64,000 nt of DNA from Filifactor villosus (GCF_042652965.1 NZ_JBHSHL010000022.1:62001-126000); one strand, 5' to 3'; shown: positions 1-10,500, numbered from the stretch's first letter. Program-made: numbers and translations. Notes: generated by a model from the sequence alone, not told the origin.

Positions 1-2
1 TC

Positions 3-2126
3 TTGGAGGAAGGTGTTACTCCCGGAACGGGAGAAGTCGACAAAAGAGAGCTTCTTGAACTGGTACAAAGTATTCAAGCGGAGGACCTGCAACAGGATAA
101 ATTCACTCCCGAATCCTTCGAGAAATTGCAAGGAGCGTTGGAGACCGCAAATTCCGTGCTGTCCAACGACACTGCGACAAAGGACGAGGTAAATACCGCC
201 CTAGTCGCTCTCCAAAATGCAAGAAGAACTCTCAGAGAGAAGGCGAACAAGAAAGAACTTCTCAGCGTGATAGCAAGTGCGGAGGAGAAACTTCTTCAAG
301 AGGCAACTTATGAAGAAGACAGTGTACTCCAACTGAAACAGGAGCTGGAAAAAGCTCGGGAAGTTGCAGACAATCCGAATGTATCACAGGAAGCGGTTAC
401 CATACAGACCAACGCCCTCATATCTGCCATCAACACGTTGAAGAAAAAACAACCCGGCGGAAACGGCGGTGGAGGTTCGGGAGATACAAATGAGATCCGC
501 GTCTACTTTACCCTTGTGGGAATGGAGCGTGGAGGAAGTCAGAAACAAACTTGGATTGCAAGAGAAACCCATTACATTCCGCAAGGAAGCAATGTGAGAT
601 ATGTCTTTGAACGATCCTTGAAGGCAAAGAACATCGAGTTTGAAAACCCGAGCGGAAATTATGTAACCTCAATCAAATCTCCCATCGACAACGAGTGGAT
701 GAGTGAACTTACCAACGGCAAATACAGCGGTTGGATGTATATGGTAAACGGCAAACATCCTCTTCTGGGCTTGGATGAGTATGTACTCTCCGCGGAAGAC
801 GAGATTGTTTGGCACTACACCAACGACTACCGTAGCGAAGAAGGTTCCGAACCGTGGAATACGGGAGGTTCTTCCGGTGGCGGAAGCTCTTCCGGAGATA
901 CCAAGATCAAGCTTGAAACATTGAACGGAGTCGTGAAGGCGGAATTGAGCGATTCCTTCAAAAAACTCTTGAAACTGAGTATCCAAGAAGTCGAAAACAG
1001 CGAAAAACCGACCGTCTTCATCGACATGAGAACCGACGAACCTGCACGAGAGGTACAGTTGTCACTCGATGCGGAAGTACTTGACCTCCTTGCACAGCAA
1101 CAAAAACTTTCCTTGGGAATCAAGAGCGGAGTGCTCGATTTTACTCTGGATGCAAAGGCTCTTGAAGTCGTGCGTAAGGCTCAAGCGAGTGCAAAAACAA
1201 ACGTCGATATCAACCTCAAGAGCTTCAACAGCTCCGAAGCATTGTTGAAACAGGGAGCGATCAAAGCAAATGAAGAGGCGATGAAGGAGATCCGTGAACT
1301 CATCGGATCAAGACCCGTGTTTGAAATCACGCTCAAGACAAAGCAGGCGGAGATCTCGGACTATAAAGGCGGACAGATTGAAGCGAAGGTCCCCTACGCT
1401 CTTCAAACGGGAGAAAGCAAGGATGACTTGACCGTCTATCGAATAGAAGAAGACGGAAGCCTTGTCGAAGTCAAATCTTCCTACGATGCGATCGCAAAGG
1501 TCATGAGCTTTACGACAGATCACCTCTCCTTCTACGCGGTAGGAAAGAAAAAAGCCGAAGTCGTTGAAATAAAAGCTCCGACCTTTGAAGACGTACCGGA
1601 AGGTGCATGGTACCATAAGGCGGTCTACGAATTGGCGAAGGAAGGGATCGTCAACGGAAAAGAAGCAAACAGATTCTACCCGAACGACAAGGTGACAAGG
1701 GCGGAATTTGTTACCCTGCTTGCAAAACATGCCAAGGAAGAAGCAGCTTCCTCCAAAGTGACCACCTTTAAGGATGTGTCACAGGATGATTGGTATTACA
1801 ACGCGGTGATGTGGGCATACGAAAAGGGCATCGTCAAAGGCTATGGCGAAGAATTTAAGCCCGAGCGAAACATCAGCCGTGAAGAAATGACCGTTATGCT
1901 GTTGAACTACGCTCGATATAAGTTGGATATCCCGTTCTCGGAAGAAGCGTATCCGCTGACCTTCAAGGATAAAGACGAGATTCAACCGTGGGCGTTTGAA
2001 GCGGTAACTGTAATGGCGAAACTCGAGGTGGTCAAGGGTCAGGAGAACAATATGTTCAAACCCAAGGCTCCTGCGACCAGAGCGGAAGCGGCTCAGATGG
2101 TATATCAATTGCTAAAAAATAAATAA
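3..2126 (+). CDS. SLH-anchored surface protein with FIVAR and DUF4430 domains, 5' truncated
   Basis: The gene runs in from the left edge, so the signal peptide and true start are missing; 707 residues are visible. In order: two FIVAR-like helical repeats (about 13-80 and 83-148), a Gly-rich linker, a DUF4430/transcobalamin-like domain (about 163-278, with the GKYSGWMYMVNG motif), a Gly/Ser linker, a middle region without a recognised fold (about 300-525), and three C-terminal S-layer-homology repeats (about 533-705) with FEDVP..W, FKDVS..W and TRAE-type motifs. SLH repeats bind pyruvylated secondary cell-wall polymer, so the protein should sit on the surface. DUF4430 domains often occur in adhesin-like or cobamide-binding proteins; the ligand here is unknown. 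A strong terminator follows. The architecture is certain, the function is not. Confidence 0.85.
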   Translation: MEEGVTPGTGEVDKRELLELVQSIQAEDLQQDKFTPESFEKLQGALETANSVLSNDTATKDEVNTALVALQNARRTLREKANKKELLSVIASAEEKLLQEATYEEDSVLQLKQELEKAREVADNPNVSQEAVTIQTNALISAINTLKKKQPGGNGGGGSGDTNEIRVYFTLVGMERGGSQKQTWIARETHYIPQGSNVRYVFERSLKAKNIEFENPSGNYVTSIKSPIDNEWMSELTNGKYSGWMYMVNGKHPLLGLDEYVLSAEDEIVWHYTNDYRSEEGSEPWNTGGSSGGGSSSGDTKIKLETLNGVVKAELSDSFKKLLKLSIQEVENSEKPTVFIDMRTDEPAREVQLSLDAEVLDLLAQQQKLSLGIKSGVLDFTLDAKALEVVRKAQASAKTNVDINLKSFNSSEALLKQGAIKANEEAMKEIRELIGSRPVFEITLKTKQAEISDYKGGQIEAKVPYALQTGESKDDLTVYRIEEDGSLVEVKSSYDAIAKVMSFTTDHLSFYAVGKKKAEVVEIKAPTFEDVPEGAWYHKAVYELAKEGIVNGKEANRFYPNDKVTRAEFVTLLAKHAKEEAASSKVTTFKDVSQDDWYYNAVMWAYEKGIVKGYGEEFKPERNISREEMTVMLLNYARYKLDIPFSEEAYPLTFKDKDEIQPWAFEAVTVMAKLEVVKGQENNMFKPKAPATRAEAAQMVYQLLKNK

Positions 2127-2198
2127 GGACTCTTTGAACCTGTGACCCGTCCGAGGGGCAATAGGCACAAAGAAGCTTGAAAGAAACGAAAAACAAAA

Positions 2199-2226
2199 AC
2201 AGGGGATGGATGTCCCCTGTTTTTTA
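2199..2226 (+). terminator. Rho-independent terminator after the SLH protein
   Basis: Stem ACAGGGGA / TCCCCTGT with a 6-nt loop, followed directly by a T run. It lies 73 bases after the SLH gene stop. Confidence 0.85.
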
Positions 2227-2296
2227 CTTTCATTTACCATAAATTCCGATTTATCTCTATACCTTCCATACACCGGACATTTTAATTGGGTTTTAT
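2226..2296 (+). repeat. Intergenic repeat family D, copy 1
   Basis: About 70 bp running from ACTTTCATTTACC to GGGTTTTATA. It is nearly identical to 53190-53259 and to the split inverted copy around 15237-15413. It directly precedes a family C copy. Confidence 0.7.
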
Positions 2297-2306
2297 ACTA
2301 TTATAC

Positions 2307-2400
2307 TGACATATTGATATTCATCTTTATTTCTTATCTCGGTTATAAACCAAAAGAATTAACATCAAAGTTTGAATTACCACGAATTTCAACGTGCCAC
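2307..2400 (+). repeat. Intergenic repeat family C, copy 1
   Basis: About 95 bp beginning GACATATTGATA and ending ATTTCAACGTGCC. The end motifs form an imperfect inverted repeat (GACA..TTGA / TCAA..TGTC). Other copies are at 17938, 46989, 47998 and 57729. Confidence 0.7.
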
Positions 2401-2401
2401 T

Positions 2402-2513
2402 ACACTATTATTCTTTTGAGTTGTGGACATAAACAATTCGTGACCCATAGAAGATAAAACAATTTTTCGTGATCGAAAAACAGATATATCCATACTTCTA
2501 TTGAAAAATAGTA
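2402..2513 (+). repeat. Intergenic repeat family A, copy 1 (MITE-like palindrome)
   Basis: About 112 bp with the left end ACTATTATTCTTTTGAG, the internal pair TGGACATAAA / AGATATATCCA, and the right end TTCTATTGAAAAATAGTA. The two arms are partial inverted repeats of each other, so the element can fold into one long hairpin. Confidence 0.8.
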
Positions 2514-2597
2514 TAAGAATATATATTTACCGGAAACATTTTGAGTAATCGTAGAATTCAAACTTTACGACCGGACAATTTTAATAGACAATAGTAT
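2514..2597 (+). repeat. Intergenic repeat family B, 3' part
   Basis: Matches 34710-34794 almost base for base: ACCGGAAACATTTTGAGTAA near the left and CGGACAATTTTAATAGACAA at the right, ending in ATAGTATT. The left third of the family is missing where it abuts the family A copy. Confidence 0.7.
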
Positions 2598-2643
2598 TGT
2601 ACGGATCAAACCCATAATTAAGGTATGGACAATTCAAGCAGGT

Positions 2644-2802
2644 ATGCGTATTAGACATATAGCTGAGAATGTGACGGGTGCCGATATCGGTATAGCGGTT
2701 TTGTCAAAACTTGGAGAATATCTGTTTGTGGAAGCTCTTAAGTCTTCGCGCTCAAACTCGAATTTTGGTGCTATACTGATCGGGAAAGAAGTGGTAAAAT
2801 AA
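2644..2802 (+). pseudogene. Possible AraC-type regulator remnant
   Basis: A 52-codon reading frame, open further upstream without a start, containing ADIGIAVLSKLGEYLFVEAL. This resembles the end of the N-terminal cupin domain of AraC-family regulators (pattern G..vl.rLaelLfvealR). No DNA-binding half follows, and the frame emerges from a family B repeat. I read it as a gene fragment, not a working gene. The similarity is recalled by eye and could be coincidental. Confidence 0.25.
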
Positions 2803-2881
2803 GTCCATACGTCAGGAGCATACAGTCTTCTTTGTGTCTCTCGTACGGAAAGAGAAAGAGAAGAAGGGGGGAGAATATCAA

Positions 2882-3190
2882 ATGAATGTGGAATTGTACT
2901 TAAAAAAAGCGGTTTTGCAGTTATCCAAGGGGGATTTCGACAAGGCGGTAGAAAACCTCAAACTCGTTATCGATTTGCAGGAGGACGACATCGTAAGCAA
3001 GGTACAGGCACACTGTATCCTCGGGGAATATTGCTTTGTTCAGCAGAACTATGAAGAGGCTACGTTGCACTTGGAGTGGATTCTTGAACGTTCCGATGAG
3101 CTGGAAGAGGAGTGGGACGACCTGCTCGATGACGAGATCTGCCGTGCTGATGTGCTGTGGGATCTTATGAAACGTTTTTCGTTGAAGTAG
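2882..3190 (+). CDS. Small TPR-like protein
   Basis: A 102-residue helical protein. The start at 2882 is chosen because the purine-rich AAGGGGGGAGA lies at the right distance upstream; an in-frame start at 2834 lacks this. Residues 1-70 look like two tetratricopeptide-type helix pairs (A..LSKGDFDKAVENLK, then GEYCFVQQNYEEATLHLEWIL), followed by an acidic segment (EEEWDDLLDDE). TPR units mediate protein contacts; no partner is evident. It lies 74 bases upstream of the NhaC-like antiporter on the same strand, so the two may be co-transcribed. Specific function unknown. Confidence 0.7.
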   Translation: MNVELYLKKAVLQLSKGDFDKAVENLKLVIDLQEDDIVSKVQAHCILGEYCFVQQNYEEATLHLEWILERSDELEEEWDDLLDDEICRADVLWDLMKRFSLK

Positions 3191-3264
3191 GAAGTGTTTC
3201 CGTCGGAAGGAGAAAAAAGAGGATTTCTTTCTCCGCAGAACGGTAAGAAACTATATAGAAATGA

Positions 3265-4602
3265 GTGGATAGAGTGGATCTATATCTTGTATTTTTTGTG
3301 TTTATGGCAAGTATGGTGGCGACGATCATCAAAGGATTTTCAATGATTCCTGCCTTGTTTCTCGGTTTGGTGGGGTTCATCCTCGTTGCGATGAGGAGAG
3401 GTTTTTCGTTTTCGGAGCTTGTGAAGATGTGTATAGACTCCAACAAAAACTCCCTTGTCGTTATCAAGGTCATGCTGACCATAGGCTTTATCACGGCAGC
3501 TTGGCGGGTATCGGGGACCATCAGTATCTTCGTTTATTACGGGATCAAGATTATAACCCCTTCCTTGTTTTTGCTCATTACCTTCGTGCTGTGTTGTCTG
3601 CTCAGCTACGCTTTGGGGACTTCGTTCGGAGTAGCGGGGACGGTCGGAGTCATTTTTATGACCCTTGCGAGAAGTGGAAACGTAAATCCTCTTGTCGCAG
3701 GAGGGGTAATTATGTCCGGGGTATACTTTGGAGACAGATGCTCGCCCGTATCCTCAAGTGCCAATATGGTTGCCGGTATTACGGGTACCGAGATTTATGA
3801 CAATGTCAAACTTATGATGAAGACAGGATTGCCCGCTCTTCTTATCACCTTGGCGGTCTATACCCTGCTCTCGTTCCAAAATCCGATCAGCTCCGTCGAT
3901 GAAGAATTGGTCCGTGCTTTTGAACGTGAGTTTTCTCTTTCGCTTTGGGCCTTTGTACCGGCGATCTTTATGCTTGTCCTTCCTCTGTTCAAATTCAAGG
4001 TCATCCGCTCCATGACGGTAAGCATCATAAGTGCGATCGCAGTTGCGTGCCTGGTTCAGAAGGTCGCCCTCTACGAGGTCATAAAGATCTGTATTTTCGG
4101 TTACCGCGCTTCGGGTTCGGGCCTTGCCTCCATCCTCAACGGAGGAGGACTGGTCTCCATGCTCCAGATTGTAGGGATCCTGCTAATATCGAGCAGTTAT
4201 TCGGGAATCTTCAGCGGAACGCAGATGCTTAAACAGATCCAAGACAAGTTGAACAAGGCCTGCACAAGGATGGGGCGTTTTGGAGTTACGGTTATCACAA
4301 GCATCCTTATGACGTCGATCTTCTGCAATCAGACGATAGCCACCTTGATGACCTGTGATCTGATGAAGAAACCGTATTTTGACTTGGGAGCCGATAAGAG
4401 TGAGCTTATGATCGACCTTGAGAATTCGGTTATTCTCATCGGTTGCATTATTCCATGGAGCATAGGCTGTACGGTCCCTCTCTCGTTTTTGGGAGTGAGC
4501 ATTTCCGCCATGCCCTATGCAATCTATATGTATCTGGTGCCGCTTACTTACTTTTTTCTCAAAGGACGGTATTTCAGGTCGGGTGTAAGAGAACAAGGAT
4601 AG
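3265..4602 (+). CDS. NhaC-family Na+/H+ antiporter-like membrane protein
   Basis: A 445-residue polytopic membrane protein with about 11-12 hydrophobic segments. The central block GTSFGVAGTVGVIF and GVYFGDRCSPVSSSANMVAG is the hallmark of the NhaC/arginine-ornithine antiporter-like superfamily (COG1757). Relatives exchange Na+ for H+ or, in some cases, malate for lactate or amino acids; substrate cannot be read from sequence. A GTG start is used and the ribosome site is weak; an alternative GTG lies three codons on. It precedes an amidohydrolase by 47 bases, so the pair may import and hydrolyse a substrate or export its product. Confidence 0.8.
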   Translation: MDRVDLYLVFFVFMASMVATIIKGFSMIPALFLGLVGFILVAMRRGFSFSELVKMCIDSNKNSLVVIKVMLTIGFITAAWRVSGTISIFVYYGIKIITPSLFLLITFVLCCLLSYALGTSFGVAGTVGVIFMTLARSGNVNPLVAGGVIMSGVYFGDRCSPVSSSANMVAGITGTEIYDNVKLMMKTGLPALLITLAVYTLLSFQNPISSVDEELVRAFEREFSLSLWAFVPAIFMLVLPLFKFKVIRSMTVSIISAIAVACLVQKVALYEVIKICIFGYRASGSGLASILNGGGLVSMLQIVGILLISSSYSGIFSGTQMLKQIQDKLNKACTRMGRFGVTVITSILMTSIFCNQTIATLMTCDLMKKPYFDLGADKSELMIDLENSVILIGCIIPWSIGCTVPLSFLGVSISAMPYAIYMYLVPLTYFFLKGRYFRSGVREQG

Positions 4603-4649
4603 AGTGTAAATTTTTTGTGTTCCGATAAATAACATAGGGAGGTAGTAGG

Positions 4650-5816
4650 ATGAAATTTTTAAATGCACAGGTGTTTGATACGCAAAGAGGTGAGTTTGTC
4701 AAAGAAGATTTTGTTGTAAGCGAAAAAAAATTCGCTCCCTTGAAGGAGGCGGGTCAAGCCTCTCAAGAGATTGACTTGGAGGGTTATTATGTCACCCCCG
4801 GCTTAATCGATGCACACAGTCATCTGGGAATGTGGGAAGAAAACTTGGGAGTCGAAGGAGAAGACGGAAACGAGATTACGGATCCGATCACACCGAATTT
4901 GCGTGCCGTCGACGGGATCAATCCGATGGATGTTGCCTTCGAAAAAGCTTTGAAGGGCGGGGTAACGACCGTTTCGAGCGGTCCGGGCAGTGCCAACGTC
5001 ATAGGAGGGCAGTTCGCCATTCTCAAGACCTTCGGCAGATCGATTGATGATATGATTCTACGGGGATCCTCTTCCATGAAGTGTGCCTTCGGAGAGAACC
5101 CCAAGAGATGTTACGGAAGTCACAACAAGACACCGATGACACGAATGGCGATTGCTGCACTTCTTCGTGATACTTTGGAAGGTACAAGAGATTATATAAA
5201 ACGCCAAGAAGAGGCGAGTGACTATGGGAGCAGACCCGCCTATAACAGCAAGATGGAGGCGATGATTCCCGTTATAAAAGGAGAACTCCCTTTGAAGGTC
5301 CATGCACACAGGGCGGATGACATCCTTACCGCCATTCGTATCATCAAAGAGTTTGGACTTAAAGCGAGCTTGGATCACTGTACGGAGGGTCATTTGATCA
5401 GTGACTACATCAAGGACAGCGGACTTCCTGTGGTGGTAGGACCGACTTTCGGCTTCAATACGAAGGTGGAACTGTGCAACAAGACCTTTGATACTCCCAA
5501 GAAGCTTTATGAAGCGGGGATCCCGTTTGCGATTATGACCGATCATCCGGTACATCCTCAGTCCTCTCTGATTTTTTGGGCCATCCTCTCCCACAAGGCG
5601 GGGCTTCCCAAAGGGGAGGCGCTCAAGGCGATCACGATCAATCCGGCTGTGATTTTGGGCATAGAGGACAGGGTAGGCACAATAAAGGATGGAAAAGATG
5701 CGGACTTTGTCGTTTGGGACAGAGATCCCATGGACATCTATGCAAGGGTAGTAGGAGTGTGGATAGACGGAGTCAATGTGTTTAGCGAAGAAGGACGTTG
5801 TTTCCTGAAAAAATAA
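4650..5816 (+). CDS. Amidohydrolase-family metal-dependent hydrolase
   Basis: A 388-residue cytoplasmic enzyme of the amidohydrolase superfamily, imidazolonepropionase-like branch (COG1228). Visible metal-site elements: H56 and H58 in LIDAHSH, H218/H220 in KVHAH, H243/H248 in LDHCTEGH, and D298-H299 in MTDHP; a C-terminal small beta domain carries the KDADFVVWD motif typical of the family. The start has a good site (AGGGAGG). Members hydrolyse C-N bonds of cyclic amides, ureas or N-acyl amino acids; the substrate here is not determined. It follows the NhaC-like transporter by 47 bases, so a shared substrate is a reasonable inference. Confidence 0.8.
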   Translation: MKFLNAQVFDTQRGEFVKEDFVVSEKKFAPLKEAGQASQEIDLEGYYVTPGLIDAHSHLGMWEENLGVEGEDGNEITDPITPNLRAVDGINPMDVAFEKALKGGVTTVSSGPGSANVIGGQFAILKTFGRSIDDMILRGSSSMKCAFGENPKRCYGSHNKTPMTRMAIAALLRDTLEGTRDYIKRQEEASDYGSRPAYNSKMEAMIPVIKGELPLKVHAHRADDILTAIRIIKEFGLKASLDHCTEGHLISDYIKDSGLPVVVGPTFGFNTKVELCNKTFDTPKKLYEAGIPFAIMTDHPVHPQSSLIFWAILSHKAGLPKGEALKAITINPAVILGIEDRVGTIKDGKDADFVVWDRDPMDIYARVVGVWIDGVNVFSEEGRCFLKK

Positions 5817-5823
5817 CATCAAA

Positions 5824-5934
5824 TACTATTCTCCGTTTGAAATGCGGGGTGTGCAGAGTATATCATCACCAAAAAACAATTCGGATGATCCTATGTTTCA
5901 AAGCATTGAACCTGTCAATTCTGATAGACAATAG
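5824..5934 (+). repeat. Intergenic repeat family B, near full-length copy
   Basis: Starts TACTATTCTCCGTTTGAAAT and ends GACAATAG. The middle (GAGTATATCATCACC, ATGTTTCAAAGCATT) matches the copy at 38808-38920. It lies between two convergent genes. Confidence 0.7.
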
Positions 5935-5950
5935 AAAAAGTAACGAAAGA

Positions 5951-5974
5951 GGGCAGGCTGTTGACAGCCTGCCC
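5951..5974. terminator. Bidirectional terminator between convergent genes
   Basis: Perfect 10-bp stem GGGCAGGCTG / CAGCCTGCCC with a TTGA loop. T-rich sequence follows on the minus side (CTCTTTCGTTACTTTTTC), serving the channel gene that ends at 5993; it may also stop read-through from the amidohydrolase. Confidence 0.85.
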
Positions 5975-5992
5975 TTCGTGTATTCAAAAAAA

Positions 5993-7030
5993 TCAGTAGG
6001 GAAGATCGAAACTCCTCTCTCCGTTATCCAGAGCAAACTGTCGAAGCCGGTAGATCTGCTCCACTGTACCCAGCACCACGAGAGAATCTCCTTCCTTGAG
6101 AATTTCATTCGGATTGGGATTGAACTGGATTTTTTCCTCTCCCTTCTTTTTGGTTGCCAAAACGGTAAGGCCTATCTTTTGGGGGATCTGCATATCTCTC
6201 AAGTTTTGGTTCTCGATCGAAGAGCCTCTTCCTATGATTACATCCTCAAGATCCAGCTCGATATCTCCCGCTCGGGTAAAGACATCCAGGAAACTGATGA
6301 CCGTGGGCCTCAACATAATGGCTGCCATTCGATTGCCGCCGATTTCGTTGGAGGAGACCGTGTTATTGGCACCGGCCTTCATCAGCTTTTCTCGGGAATT
6401 TTTGTCTATGGAACGCGATATGATGTAGAGTTTACGGTTCATATGTCTGGCGGTCAGCACCGCCACGATGTTGTCGGAGTCGGAATGCAATGCACTGATA
6501 AAGCCCGAAGCCCTCTCAATACCCGCTTCTTTGAGCAGTTCTTCCGACATCGCATCTCCCTGAAGTGTGGGAATGTTTTTTTCAATCAAATGTTCGTACT
6601 TCTTCTCATCCTTCTCGATGATTACAAAATCCTTATTCGATTTCAAAAACCTTTCCGCCATGACTTCCGAACTTTCGCTTCCCCCGGCGATAATGATATG
6701 GTTTCTCATCTTCTCGATCCTATTTTTCATAACCTTGTGCCTCCAAATTGTCTTAAAGTTTCCTTCCAAAATAATCACTTCCAGGGTGGTAAAGGTGTAG
6801 CCTACAATACCGATGCCGCTGAATATTACGAAGATGGAGAAAATCTTGGCGGGTCCGCTCATATCAACGACCTCTTTGTATCCTACCGTCGAAATCGTAA
6901 TGATCGTCATATAGAGGGCGTCGATCAGTGAAATATTCAAGAGCATATAATAGCCGAAGGTCGCTATACAGATCAAGGCAAAAAAACTGATGAAGATTGC
7001 AAGAATACGTTGCTTTTTTTTGTTCTCCAT
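5993..7030 (-). CDS. Two-TM potassium channel with cytoplasmic RCK domain
   Basis: A 345-residue MthK-like channel. Residues about 8-30 and 60-85 are the two membrane helices flanking a pore helix and filter TISTVGYKEV (45-54). Residues about 110-230 form an RCK/TrkA-N Rossmann-type domain and 255-340 a TrkA-C domain (IGLTVLA, EGDSLVVLGT). The filter keeps TVGY, but the usual following Gly-Asp is Lys-Glu, a change in the outer mouth. RCK domains gate on Ca2+, nucleotides or NAD(H); here the glycine loop reads IIIAGGSESSE, so the nucleotide mode is uncertain. It lies opposite to rpoB across a 476-bp gap. Confidence 0.88.
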   Translation of the reverse strand: MENKKKQRILAIFISFFALICIATFGYYMLLNISLIDALYMTIITISTVGYKEVVDMSGPAKIFSIFVIFSGIGIVGYTFTTLEVIILEGNFKTIWRHKVMKNRIEKMRNHIIIAGGSESSEVMAERFLKSNKDFVIIEKDEKKYEHLIEKNIPTLQGDAMSEELLKEAGIERASGFISALHSDSDNIVAVLTARHMNRKLYIISRSIDKNSREKLMKAGANNTVSSNEIGGNRMAAIMLRPTVISFLDVFTRAGDIELDLEDVIIGRGSSIENQNLRDMQIPQKIGLTVLATKKKGEEKIQFNPNPNEILKEGDSLVVLGTVEQIYRLRQFALDNGERSFDLPY

Positions 7031-7401
7031 AACTCACATCCTAATCGTTTTGTAGTTGGAGCAAGGTCTTCCGGAACGAGCGTTTCAAATAGTTCATCAT
7101 TTCCATCGAAACGGATTTCGATCTATTTGTTCGACGTTTGCGGACTTGTCTCGGATATGTCACAAGCTCGGAATTTTCACGGAGCTTCCGTATCGATCGT
7201 TATCCGAAGGTCTTGGACTTTCAAACACATTCGGATTCGACGAACAGGAAGAATGTGCACGACAGAGTCCGTCGTTTAAAAAATACTTCTGCCGTTTGGA
7301 AAGAGGTTGGACCTTTTTATGCTCCTGTTTCTTACAATAACACTCTCCATCATCATACAACAAAATCCGAAAAAAAGAAATTAAAAACACTACTTTTTTC
7401 C
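7031..7401. other. Gap between channel gene and rpoB, no gene recognised
   Basis: Several short overlapping reading frames cross this stretch but none has a ribosome site or a recognisable motif. No rplL or rplJ remnant is visible, although these genes usually precede rpoB. Confidence 0.5.
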
Positions 7402-7430
7402 TTGTAAAACCTCTCCTATTGTGATAAAAT
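7402..7430 (+). promoter_or_regulatory. Candidate sigma-A promoter for rpoBC
   Basis: -35 TTGTAA and -10 TAAAAT with a 17-bp spacer, about 70 bases before the rpoB start. The leader then holds the short inverted repeat AAAATGGGT / GCCCATTTT (around 7451-7477), which could form a hairpin before the ribosome site. Confidence 0.5.
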
Positions 7431-7506
7431 GTCTTAATGCAATAGTATAAAAAATGGGTCATTTTGCCCATTTTATCTGCTAAATAAGTGAAGAGGTGAA
7501 AACTGA

Positions 7507-10500
7507 ATGCCACATCCACATCCTGTTAAGATTGGGAGAAAGACCAGAATGAGTTTTTCTCGAATTGATGAAGTAGCCGATCTTCCGAATCTTATCGAGC
7601 TTCAGATCAATTCGTATGAATGGTTTGTTCGAGAAGGGATCAGAGAAGTATTCGAGGAGATCTTCCCAATTGAAGATTATACGGGGAACATCAAACTTGA
7701 GTTTGTCGACTACAAATTGGAAAATGATTCAAAATACGATGTAGAAGAAAGTAAAGAAAGAGATGTCAACTATGCGGCTCCTCTCAAAGTGCAGGTAAGA
7801 CTTACGGTGCCGGATGAAGACGGATCCAGAATCGTCAAAAACGAATCGGGAGATCCCGTGTTTTTGGGAGAGTTTCCTCTTATGACGGAGAAGGGGACCT
7901 TCATCATAAACGGAGCCGAGAGGGTCATTGTCAGCCAACTTGTTCGAAGTCCGGGTGTTTATTACGCACAGGAGATCGATAAGTCCGGGAAAAAGCTGAT
8001 TTCGTCCACCGTTATTCCCAACCGCGGAGCATGGCTTGAGTACGAAACGGACTCCAATGACATCGTGTCCGTGCGTATAGACAGGGACAGAAAGCAGCCC
8101 ATCACCATGTTGTTGCGTGCTTTCGGATACGGAACGGATGAAGACATCAGAGCCCTGCTCGGCAACGATGAGCGGGTTGAAGCAACACTGGCAAAGGATA
8201 ACACCAATTCGAGAGAAGAAGGGATCATCGAGATCTACAAGAAAATGAGACCGGGCGAACCCCCAACCTTGGAAAGTGCCGAAAACCTTCTTCATATGAT
8301 GTTTTTTGATAGCAAACGCTATGATTTGGCAAAAGTAGGACGCTATAAATTCAATAAGAAGCTGGCAATATCTTCACGATGTATAGGCAGGACCTTGGCA
8401 CAGGACGTGTTTAATGCTTATACGGGAGAACTTGTGATGGAGGCCGGAACGGAGATCAACTACAACAACGGTCATCTTTTGGATAACTGCGGTTGTGAGT
8501 ACGTATACATCGCCATCGACGACAAGCAGTCCGTGAAGGTTATCGGAAACAGATTTGTCGACATCGCCAACTTCGTCGACATCGACATCTCCGAGCTCAA
8601 AATAAGACAGAAGGTTCGCTACAATGTACTCAAAGAGATTCTTGAGCAAGCCTCCGATGACGAGGAACTCTATGAACTCATCAAACTGAGGAAGAGGGAT
8701 CTGGTACCCAAGCATATTGTGATCGAAGATATCGTGGCATCGGTCAGCTATCAGTTCAACCTGTTCTACGGCTTGGGTAATGTCGACGATATCGACCACC
8801 TTGGGAATCGTAGGGTGCGTTCGGTCGGAGAACTTCTTCAAAATCAGTTCCGTATAGGTTTGTCCAGGATGGAGCGTGTGATTCGCGAGAGGATGACCGT
8901 TCAGGACGTGATGGAACTGACACCCAACAGCTTAATCAACATCAGACCCGTAACGGCAGCGATCAAAGAGTTCTTCGGTTCCTCACAGCTTTCTCAGTTT
9001 ATGGATCAGAATAACCCTCTTGCGGAGCTGACTCATAAGAGAAGGCTTTCAGCGCTCGGACCCGGAGGACTCTCCAGAGAGAGGGCGGGCTTTGAGGTGC
9101 GTGATGTTCACTATTCTCACTACGGAAGAATGTGTCCCATTGAGACTCCGGAGGGACCCAACATCGGACTGATCAACTCTCTGTCCGTATTTGCAAAGAT
9201 TAATGAATACGGCTTTATCGAATCGCCTTACAGGGTTGTTGACAAAGAAAACCGGAGGGTGACCGATGAGATCACCTACCTGACCGCAGACGAAGAAGAC
9301 CTCTATATTCGTGCTCAGGCAAACGAACCCTTGGATAGCGAGCACTGGTTCATCAACGAAAGGGTAGCTTGTCGAACCACCCAGGGAAACCTTCTTCTTG
9401 TCGAACCCAAAAACGTGGACTTTATGGACGTATCGCCTAAACAGGTCGTATCCGTTGCGACCGCGATGATCCCCTTCCTTGAGAACGATGACGCCAACCG
9501 TGCCTTGATGGGTTCGAACATGCAACGTCAGGCGGTTCCCCTCTTGAGAAGAGAAGCGCCGATCGTAGGTACGGGGATCGAATACAGGGCGGCAGTTGAC
9601 TCGGGAGCTGTTATCATAGCTAAAAATTCGGGAATCGTCGAAAAGGTATCGGCTACGCAGATCGTTATCCGAACCGAAGAAGGAGAGCTTGATGTCTATC
9701 GCCTGCTCAAATTCAAACGTTCCAACCAAGGAACCTGTATCAACCAGACCGCCATCGTCAACAAGGGAGATGAGGTCAAAAAAGGAGACGCCATCGCTGA
9801 CGGACCTTCTACCGACCTGGGAGAGATCGCCCTCGGCAGAAACTGTCTGGTAGCCTTTATGACTTGGGAAGGATATAACTACGAGGATGCGATTCTTATC
9901 AATGAAAGACTTGTAAAAGAAGACAGATTATCGAGTATTCACATAGAAGAATATGAGGCCGAGGCACGCGACACCAAACTCGGACCCGAGGAGATTACCA
10001 GAGATATTCCCAACGTAGGAGAAGATGCGATTAAAGACTTGGACGAAAACGGGATCATCCGTATCGGTGCCGAAGTTGAATCCGGTGACATCCTCGTAGG
10101 AAAGGTAACACCTAAGGGAGAGACCGAGATCACTCCCGAGGAAAGGCTTCTGCGCGCCATCTTCGGCGAAAAGGCAAGAGAAGTACGCGACACTTCGCTT
10201 AAGGTCCCGCACGGAGAATCGGGTATCATTGTCGATGTCAAAGTCTTCCGTCGCGAAAATGGAGACGAGCTTTCCGCCGGTGTCAACGAACTGGTACGTT
10301 GCTATATCGCACAGAAGAGAAAGATCAACGTCGGAGATAAGATGGCGGGACGCCATGGAAACAAGGGAGTCATCTCCCGCATCCTTCCCGAAGAGGATAT
10401 GCCCTTCCTTCCGGGTGGAACACCGTTGGAGATCGTACTCAACCCCTTGGGAGTACCCTCTCGTATGAACATCGGGCAGGTCTTGGAAGTCCATATGGGA

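Noticed and set aside
5798..6931. Long plus-strand frame opposite the potassium channel
   Set aside because: The minus strand encodes an unmistakable RCK channel; the opposite frame is its shadow and starts inside the amidohydrolase.
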